Shown in pieces: positions 59,323 through 64,000 of a stretch of 64,000 nt of DNA (position 1 is the stretch's first letter; the number at the start of each line of letters is the position of its first letter). The position numbers and the translations under genes were made by a program. Below the pieces are notes generated by a model. The model was given only the letters and a program-made list of their open reading frames with translations, did not search any database and was not told the origin of the DNA. The DNA comes from Nanchangia anserum (GTDB lineage: Bacteria; Actinomycetota; Actinomycetes; Actinomycetales; Actinomycetaceae). The stretch lies in the NCBI RefSeq assembly GCF_015240065.1, contig NZ_CP060506.1:744001-808000 (forward strand), written 5' to 3'.

Positions 59323-60822
59323 TTAGAGGCCGAGCTCGGCCGCGAAGTCGCCATCCTCCAGACGCTTCTTCACGCTCGTCAGGTAGCGAGCCGCATCAGC
59401 GCCGTCGATCAGCCGGTGGTCGTAGCTCAGCGCGAGGTAGCACATCGAGCGGATGGCGATCGAATCGTTGCCGTCGGCGTCCTTAATGACGGCCGGCCGC
59501 TTGACGATCGTGCCCAGACCGAGGATCGCTTCCTCGGGGTAGTTCACGACCGGGGTGTCGAACAGGGCGCCACGCGATCCCGTGTTCGTGATCGTGAACG
59601 TCGACCCCGTGAGCTTGGACGGATCGATCTTGCCGCTGCGGGTCTCCTCGGCCAGCTCGTTGACCTTCTTCGCGATCCCCGCGATCGTCAGGTCGCCGGC
59701 GTCGCGGATGACGGGAACCATGAGGCCGCGGTCGGTGTCGACGGCGATACCCACGTGTTCCTCGGCGAAGTACGTGACCTGCTTGTCCTCGACGCGCGAG
59801 TTGATCTTCGGGTGCGCCTTGAGCGCCTCGGTCGCCGCCTTGATGAAGAACGGCAGGAACGACAGCTTCGTGCCCTCGCGCTTGGCGAAGGAGTCCTTGG
59901 CGCGAGCGCGCAGCGCGGCGATCCGGGTGACGTCGACCTCGACGACCGTCGTCAGCTGGGCGGTCGAGTTCAGCGACGTCATCATGCGATCGGCGATGAC
60001 CTGGCGCATGCGCGACATCTTCTCGGTCTTGCCACGCAGCTTCGTGTCTTCCTCGACGGCCGGGGCAGCCGGAGCCGACGCGGCGGCGGGGGCCTCGGGG
60101 GCAGCGGCACGCTCGGCCGCGGCGAGGACATCCTGCTTGCGGATGCGGCCACCCTGACCGGTGCCCGTCACCTGGGAGAGGTCAACACCCTTGTCCTTCG
60201 CCAGCTTGCGCACGAGCGGAGTCACGTAGAGGGCGCCCGAACCCGTGTCCGCCGAGGCCGGGGCAGCGGGGGCCTTCGGGGCCTCGGGCGGAGCGACCTG
60301 ACCCTGCGCGGTCTGCGTGCCGGGGTAGCCCGAACCGACCTGCGGGTAGGCCCACGAGACGACCGAGTGGCCGTCGTCCTGAGACACCGAGGAGGGAATG
60401 GATTCGCCGGGCAGCTCGGGGGCCGGGGGAGCAGCCGGAATCGACTCTTCCTTCTTCTCGTCCTTGTCCTCAGCTTCTGCCGGGACCTTCTCGGCCTCGT
60501 CGTCCTTCGCCTCGTCCTCGGCCTCTTCTTCGGCGGGGGCCTCGTCGGCCGAGTCCTCGCTGTCGCCGCTATCGCCGGCTTCGGATGCGTCGCCGATGAC
60601 GCAGATGGGAGCGCCGACATCGACGGTGTCGTCTTCTTCGGCCAGCAGCTCAAGGATGACACCGGCGACGGGGGCCGGAACCTCGGAGTCGACCTTGTCG
60701 GTCGCGACCTCGACGATCGGCTGGTCGGCCTCGACCTCTTCGCCGACCTCAACGAGCCATTGCGAAATCGTACCTTCGGTCACCGATTCGCCCAGGGCGG
60801 GCATTTCGACTTTCGTAGACAT
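59323..60822 (-). CDS. sucB: Dihydrolipoamide acyltransferase E2 (2-oxoglutarate/pyruvate dehydrogenase)
   Basis: E2 carries acyl groups on lipoate between E1 and CoA. The 499 residues hold one lipoyl domain with Lys43 (EVATDKVDSEV), a long acidic Ala/Pro/Glu linker at about 80-150 and a second at 160-195. The E3-binding domain is near 195-232 (YVTPLVRKLAKDKGVD, GRIRKQDVL). The acyltransferase domain ends in DHRLIDG with His469 and Asp473. In actinobacteria the E2 may serve pyruvate dehydrogenase as well, so the name is tentative. GAGGAG precedes the ATG. It lies 25 bases after lpdA. Confidence 0.92.
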   Translation of the reverse strand: MSTKVEMPALGESVTEGTISQWLVEVGEEVEADQPIVEVATDKVDSEVPAPVAGVILELLAEEDDTVDVGAPICVIGDASEAGDSGDSEDSADEAPAEEEAEDEAKDDEAEKVPAEAEDKDEKKEESIPAAPPAPELPGESIPSSVSQDDGHSVVSWAYPQVGSGYPGTQTAQGQVAPPEAPKAPAAPASADTGSGALYVTPLVRKLAKDKGVDLSQVTGTGQGGRIRKQDVLAAAERAAAPEAPAAASAPAAPAVEEDTKLRGKTEKMSRMRQVIADRMMTSLNSTAQLTTVVEVDVTRIAALRARAKDSFAKREGTKLSFLPFFIKAATEALKAHPKINSRVEDKQVTYFAEEHVGIAVDTDRGLMVPVIRDAGDLTIAGIAKKVNELAEETRSGKIDPSKLTGSTFTITNTGSRGALFDTPVVNYPEEAILGLGTIVKRPAVIKDADGNDSIAIRSMCYLALSYDHRLIDGADAARYLTSVKKRLEDGDFAAELGL

Positions 60823-60847
60823 AGTGGGTTGTGTCTCCTCTAGCTAT

Positions 60848-62218
60848 CTAGTTGTGAAGCGGCTTACCCGCGAGGGCCATGGCGGCCTCGCCGATCGATT
60901 CGTTTTGGGTCGGGTGGGCGTGGATGAGCGCAGCCACGTCTTCCGCGTAGGCCTCCCAGTTGACCATGAGCTGGCCCTCGCCGATCTGCTCACCCATGCG
61001 CTTGCCCAGCGCGTGGAAGCCGACGATGGGGCCGTCGGCGACGCTGACGAGCTTGACGAGGCCACCCGTGCCGAGAATCTGCGACTTGCCGTTGCCGGCG
61101 AGGTTGAAGACCTGCGTCTTGACCTTGTCCTTGCCGTATTCCTCTTCGGCCTGGGCCTGGGTGAGGCCGACCGAGGCGATCTCGGGGTTGCAGAACGTCA
61201 CGCGCGGGATGTTGGCCTCGATGAGCGGGGCCGGGTTGAGGCCCGCGAGCTTCTCGGCCAGGTAGATGCCCTGGGCGAATCCGCGGTGGGCCAGCTGTAG
61301 GCCCGGAACGATGTCGCCGACGGCGTAGACGCCCTCGCACGAGGTCTGGAGGTTCTCGTCGACCGGCACGAAGCCGCGGTCGAGCTTCACCCCGGCCTCC
61401 TCGAAGCCCATGTCCTGGGTGCGCGGGCCGCGCCCGACGGCGACGAGCAGGAGGTCGGCGTCGATGACGTCGCCCTTGTCGGTTTCGACGTGAACGCCCG
61501 AGTCGTCCTGGGTGACGCCCTTGAACATCGTCTTCGTCTTAAAGGCGATCTTGCGAGCCTTGAACTGCTTCTCGAGCCCCTTGGCGATATCGATGTCCTC
61601 GTTGTTCACCAGGTGGGGCAGGCCCTCGATGATGGTGACCTCGGCACCCAGGGACGCCCACAGCGAGGCGAACTCGACACCGATGACGCCCCCGCCGAGG
61701 ATCGCGGCGCGACGCGGCACCCACGTGAGCTGAAGCGCCTGCTCGGACGTGATGACGCGGCCCTCAATCGGCAGGTTCGGCAGCGACTTCGAATACGAAC
61801 CCGTCGCCAACACGACCGACTCGCCCGTGATTTTTTGGCCGTCGACCTCGACTGTGTGGTTGTCGACGAGACGACCCCAGCCGGTGATGACGTCGATCTT
61901 GCGCGAGGCAATGAGTCCTTGCAGACCCTTGTGCAGCTGGTCGATCGTCTTTTGGCGGTACGAGCCGACGACCTCGAGGTCGACGCCGTCGTAGCTGGCA
62001 AAAATGCCGAGCTTCTCGGCGTCCTTGATTTCCTCGACCGCCTCGGCCACGTGCAACATCGCCTTCGTCGGAATGCAGCCGCGGTGCAGGCAGGTGCCGC
62101 CAACCTTATCGCCTTCGATGAGGGCCACCTTCTTGCCCAACTGGGCGGACCGAAGGGCCACGGCGTAGCCGCCACTGCCTGCTCCGAGGACAACGACGTC
62201 GTACGAGGTGCTGGACAT
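60848..62218 (-). CDS. lpdA: Dihydrolipoyl dehydrogenase E3
   Basis: E3 re-oxidises lipoate on E2 using FAD and NAD. The redox disulphide is Cys43 and Cys48 (GGTCLHRGC). FAD binding is in VVVLGAGSGGYAVAL, NAD binding in AAILGGGVIGVEFASLW, and the catalytic His in HAHPTQNESIGEA. It has 456 residues and is intact. It is first in the lpdA-sucB unit. AAGGAG precedes ATG with proper spacing. Confidence 0.97.
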   Translation of the reverse strand: MSSTSYDVVVLGAGSGGYAVALRSAQLGKKVALIEGDKVGGTCLHRGCIPTKAMLHVAEAVEEIKDAEKLGIFASYDGVDLEVVGSYRQKTIDQLHKGLQGLIASRKIDVITGWGRLVDNHTVEVDGQKITGESVVLATGSYSKSLPNLPIEGRVITSEQALQLTWVPRRAAILGGGVIGVEFASLWASLGAEVTIIEGLPHLVNNEDIDIAKGLEKQFKARKIAFKTKTMFKGVTQDDSGVHVETDKGDVIDADLLLVAVGRGPRTQDMGFEEAGVKLDRGFVPVDENLQTSCEGVYAVGDIVPGLQLAHRGFAQGIYLAEKLAGLNPAPLIEANIPRVTFCNPEIASVGLTQAQAEEEYGKDKVKTQVFNLAGNGKSQILGTGGLVKLVSVADGPIVGFHALGKRMGEQIGEGQLMVNWEAYAEDVAALIHAHPTQNESIGEAAMALAGKPLHN

Positions 62219-62421
62219 GTGCGCTCCTTAAGAATCGCCAAACACGGTGCGGACGGGATGGCCCGCAAGCTGTCTCCATTGTGTCACTAAAAAGCGGCCA
62301 GCGGCGAGCGGGCGACAGACTAAAGTCCCCACCCGACGTGGCGTTCGCCATAGGGGAGAGAAGATCGCGGGCGCGGCTTAGAATAGGTCCTCGCCTAAGC
62401 CGTAGCAGTGAGGAGACAACC

Positions 62422-62850
62422 GTGAGCGAGGACGTGAACGCGTCGACGATCGACACCAGGCCGCCGGCCCTAGGTGCGGCCCGCGTCCTCATGGGGATCC
62501 TCGTCATCTTCGCCGCGTGGTCAACGATCGCGGCGGGAAGCCGCCTCGTCGACCAGGCGAGCGTCGGCAACGCCCTCGACGTCATCACCGGCCTCGTGTG
62601 GTGCCTCGTCGCAGCCGGCATCATTCACAACGGTCGGCGGATGCGTGCCCTCGCCGTCACCGGGTTGCTCCTCCACGCGGTCGGTCTCGTCGTGGCTGCG
62701 GCAGCCGAAACCGCCGAGGCCGACTGGGTGCGCGAGTGGTTGATCTGGCGCGGGGGCGGGGCCCACTACTGGTGGATTCCCGCAATCCTGCTCGTCGTGG
62801 CGGCGTGGTGGATGATCGTTTCGGATCCGCGTCGCCTCGCCGGACGCTGA
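62422..62850 (+). CDS. Small membrane protein, unknown function
   Basis: The 142-residue protein has four predicted membrane helices (LMGILVIFAAWSTIAAG, then NALDVITGLVWCLVAAGIIH, LAVTGLLLHAVGLVVAAAA and WWIPAILLVVAAWWMIV). The frame is open further upstream, but GTG at 62422 follows GAGGAG at good spacing. A TAGAAT hexamer near 62379 could be its -10. It is divergent from lpdA. No family is recognised; similar small proteins are common in actinomycetes. Confidence 0.78.
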   Translation: MSEDVNASTIDTRPPALGAARVLMGILVIFAAWSTIAAGSRLVDQASVGNALDVITGLVWCLVAAGIIHNGRRMRALAVTGLLLHAVGLVVAAAAETAEADWVREWLIWRGGGAHYWWIPAILLVVAAWWMIVSDPRRLAGR

Positions 62851-62854
62851 GCGG

Positions 62855-63316
62855 CTAGGTCAGCCCGGGGAACCCGCACTGACGCAGCGCCTCGTAAGTC
62901 GCGATCGAGGCGGCGATCGTGAGATTGAGTGAGCGCCGCTGTGGCGTCATGGGGATGCGCACCTGCTCGGTGATGCGCGCATCGGCCAGCACCTCGGCCG
63001 GCAACCCCGTGGGTTCCGGGCCAAACAGCAGGCCGTCGCCGTCGCGATAGGACACGTCCGTGTGCCACGTCGTGGCGTGGCCGGTGAAGGCGTAGAGACT
63101 GCCTTCGATCTCGGCCACGGCCTCGTCGAGATTCGGGTGGACCTTCACGTGAGCGAGGTCGTGATAGTCCAGCCCCGCCCGCTTCAATCGCGTGTCGTCC
63201 ATGACGAAGCCCAGTGGCTCGATGAGGTGAAGCATCGATCCCGTGCAGGCCGACAGGCGAATGGCAGCGCCGGAATTGCCCGGGATACACGGGGCGTAAT
63301 ACAGCAGGTGAAGCAC
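62855..63316 (-). CDS. trmL: tRNA (cytidine(34)-2'-O)-methyltransferase TrmL
   Basis: TrmL methylates the wobble ribose of leucine tRNAs. This SPOUT enzyme of 153 residues starts at GTG with MLHLLYYAPCIPGNSGAAIRL, typical of the family. LHLIEPLGFVMDDTRLKRAGLDY, LLFGPEPTGLP and IPMTPQRRSLNLTIAASIATYEA are the three SpoU motifs that form the knotted SAM site. It is convergent with the membrane protein gene, 4 bases away. Confidence 0.93.
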   Translation of the reverse strand: MLHLLYYAPCIPGNSGAAIRLSACTGSMLHLIEPLGFVMDDTRLKRAGLDYHDLAHVKVHPNLDEAVAEIEGSLYAFTGHATTWHTDVSYRDGDGLLFGPEPTGLPAEVLADARITEQVRIPMTPQRRSLNLTIAASIATYEALRQCGFPGLT

Positions 63317-63327
63317 GGGCAGGAAGT

Positions 63328-63867
63328 CTACCCCGCGTCCTCGGGCGTGCGATACATCCCCGTCACCGTCGCGATTGCGAGGGTGTGGAAGAGCGCCTGG
63401 AAAGACACAGCGGTGGGGCGGGTGTCGTGATCGACGTCAAGGGAGTCGACGTCGAGCGCGTGGACGGCAAAGATGTAGCGGTGTGCCCGGTCTCCCGCGG
63501 GCGGCGGGCACCGAAGAAATTGCGCTGCCCCGTGTCGTTCGGGCAGTGGAAGCCTCCGCTCAGCTCCGCGTCTGAGGCTCCCGCACCCGCCGCGAGCTCG
63601 GCGACGCTGCCCGGCACGTTAGCCGCACACCAGTGCCAAAACCCCGCTGGGGTCGGCGCATCGGGATCAAAACATGTCACCAGAAACGAGCGCGTGCCGT
63701 CCGGGAAACCCGACCACGACAGCTGCGGGGAACGCGAGCCGCCCTGCGCCGTCGCCGACGTCCAACGCCCCATCGTCGACCATGTCCGTCGACGTCAGCG
63801 TGAAGGAGGGGAAGTGAGGCAGCAGGTCGTAGGGGTTGGGGGCGAGTGGGCGGGCAGAGAGATCCAT
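63328..63867 (-). CDS. YbhB/YbcL (PEBP) family protein (two apparent frameshifts)
   Basis: The family resembles phosphatidylethanolamine-binding proteins, and its bacterial role is unclear. The N-terminus is MDLSARPLAPNPYDLLPHFP. The ligand-site motif DPDAPTPAGFWHW and the segment GDRAHRYIFAVHALDVDSLD are present. The frame changes near 63742 and near 63502. The joined product is about 178 residues, the normal size. GAGGACCG precedes ATG. It ends 11 bases before trmL starts, so the two may be co-transcribed. Confidence 0.85.
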
Positions 63868-63962
63868 CGGTCCTCCTCGGCAAGACGGCGGTGTCGTTAC
63901 CGACACTGTAGCCGGAAACGTGGCCGGCGGCTAAGGGTGGGCGCAGCAGCTGCGGCGCGCGC

Positions 63963-63968
63963 TAGTAT
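63963..63968 (+). promoter_or_regulatory. -10 element of a leaderless promoter for the last gene
   Basis: TAGTAT ends 7 bases before the ATG at 63976, with cgaacgt between and no ribosome binding site. Confidence 0.5.
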
Positions 63969-63975
63969 CGAACGT

Positions 63976-64000
63976 ATGTTCGAGAGTGTGGAGGGGGTCC
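63976..64000 (+). CDS. Start of a gene cut by the window edge
   Basis: Only eight codons are visible (MFESVEGV). The start is suggested by the well-placed TAGTAT hexamer before it and by divergence from the PEBP gene. The product cannot be identified from this length. Confidence 0.4.

Noticed and set aside
59161-60843. 560-codon plus-strand frame opposite sucB
   Set aside because: It is antisense to a clear E2 gene whose lipoyl, E3-binding and catalytic motifs are all on the minus strand.

Overview
The window is chromosomal DNA from a high-G+C Gram-positive actinobacterium, most likely of the Actinomycetaceae (Actinomyces, Schaalia, Trueperella or Actinobaculum-like). The evidence is the 16S rRNA, the gene order prfB-ftsE-ftsX-M23-smpB, the tlyA-nadK-recN-steA-mctB string, the actinobacterial suf operon (sufR-sufB-sufD-Rieske-sufC-sufS-sufU-sufT) and the glnA2-glnE-DUF4191 string. 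The genus is an inference. I saw no phage, insertion sequence, CRISPR array, tRNA gene or recognisable defence island. This is core and metabolic chromosome.

Layout. 0-4.2 kb: end of prfB, the FtsEX division transporter with a coiled-coil M23 hydrolase, and smpB, closed by a strong hairpin. 4.2-8.3 kb (minus): glpABC anaerobic glycerol-3-phosphate dehydrogenase. 8.6-15.5 kb: a ROK repressor divergent from an alpha-galactosidase and a sugar ABC importer (two permeases, one lipoprotein, no ATPase). 15.5-21.4 kb: a complete 16S-23S-5S rRNA operon with GT-rich leader and spacers. 21.7-27.6 kb: an Arg/Asp/Gly-rich TPR-like protein apparently fused to a HAD-IIA phosphatase, two small proteins, tlyA, nadK and recN, mostly with overlapping ends. 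27.6-33.9 kb: an envelope module (steA, mctB, MraY-like, murJ, GT4 glycosyltransferase) and a NUDIX hydrolase. 34.0-40.6 kb: sufR and the suf operon. 40.6-45.2 kb: trehalose catabolism (treC and treB on minus, treR divergent). 45.2-49.3 kb: an ABC-F protein, an ABC permease/ATPase pair, SixA-like phosphatase and a small Cys/His protein. 49.4-52.8 kb: divergent glgC and glgA/glgM, then an orphan ABC ATPase. 52.8-59.3 kb: glnA2, glnE, DUF4191 and a membrane kinase-like protein. 59.3-64 kb: the 2-oxoglutarate/pyruvate dehydrogenase E2 and E3 genes, a small membrane protein, trmL, a PEBP-family protein and the first codons of another gene.

Two points affect all use of this window. First, at least 28 apparent frameshifts break genes that are normally intact and often essential (sufC, sufS, the Rieske gene, murJ, glpB and others). 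They fall mostly in G/C runs and cluster at 37.3-39.1 kb, so sequence error is more likely than gene decay. I annotate these genes at full length and give the shift positions. Second, many first genes of operons have a -10-like TAnnnT hexamer 6-8 bases before the start codon and no ribosome binding site, which suggests leaderless mRNAs.

The least ordinary signals are the paired leader/spacer elements and the 5S-enclosing stem of the rRNA operon, the TPR-HAD fusion, the leaderless start pattern, the steA-mctB-MraY-murJ-GT4 module and a kinase-like protein with altered motifs.
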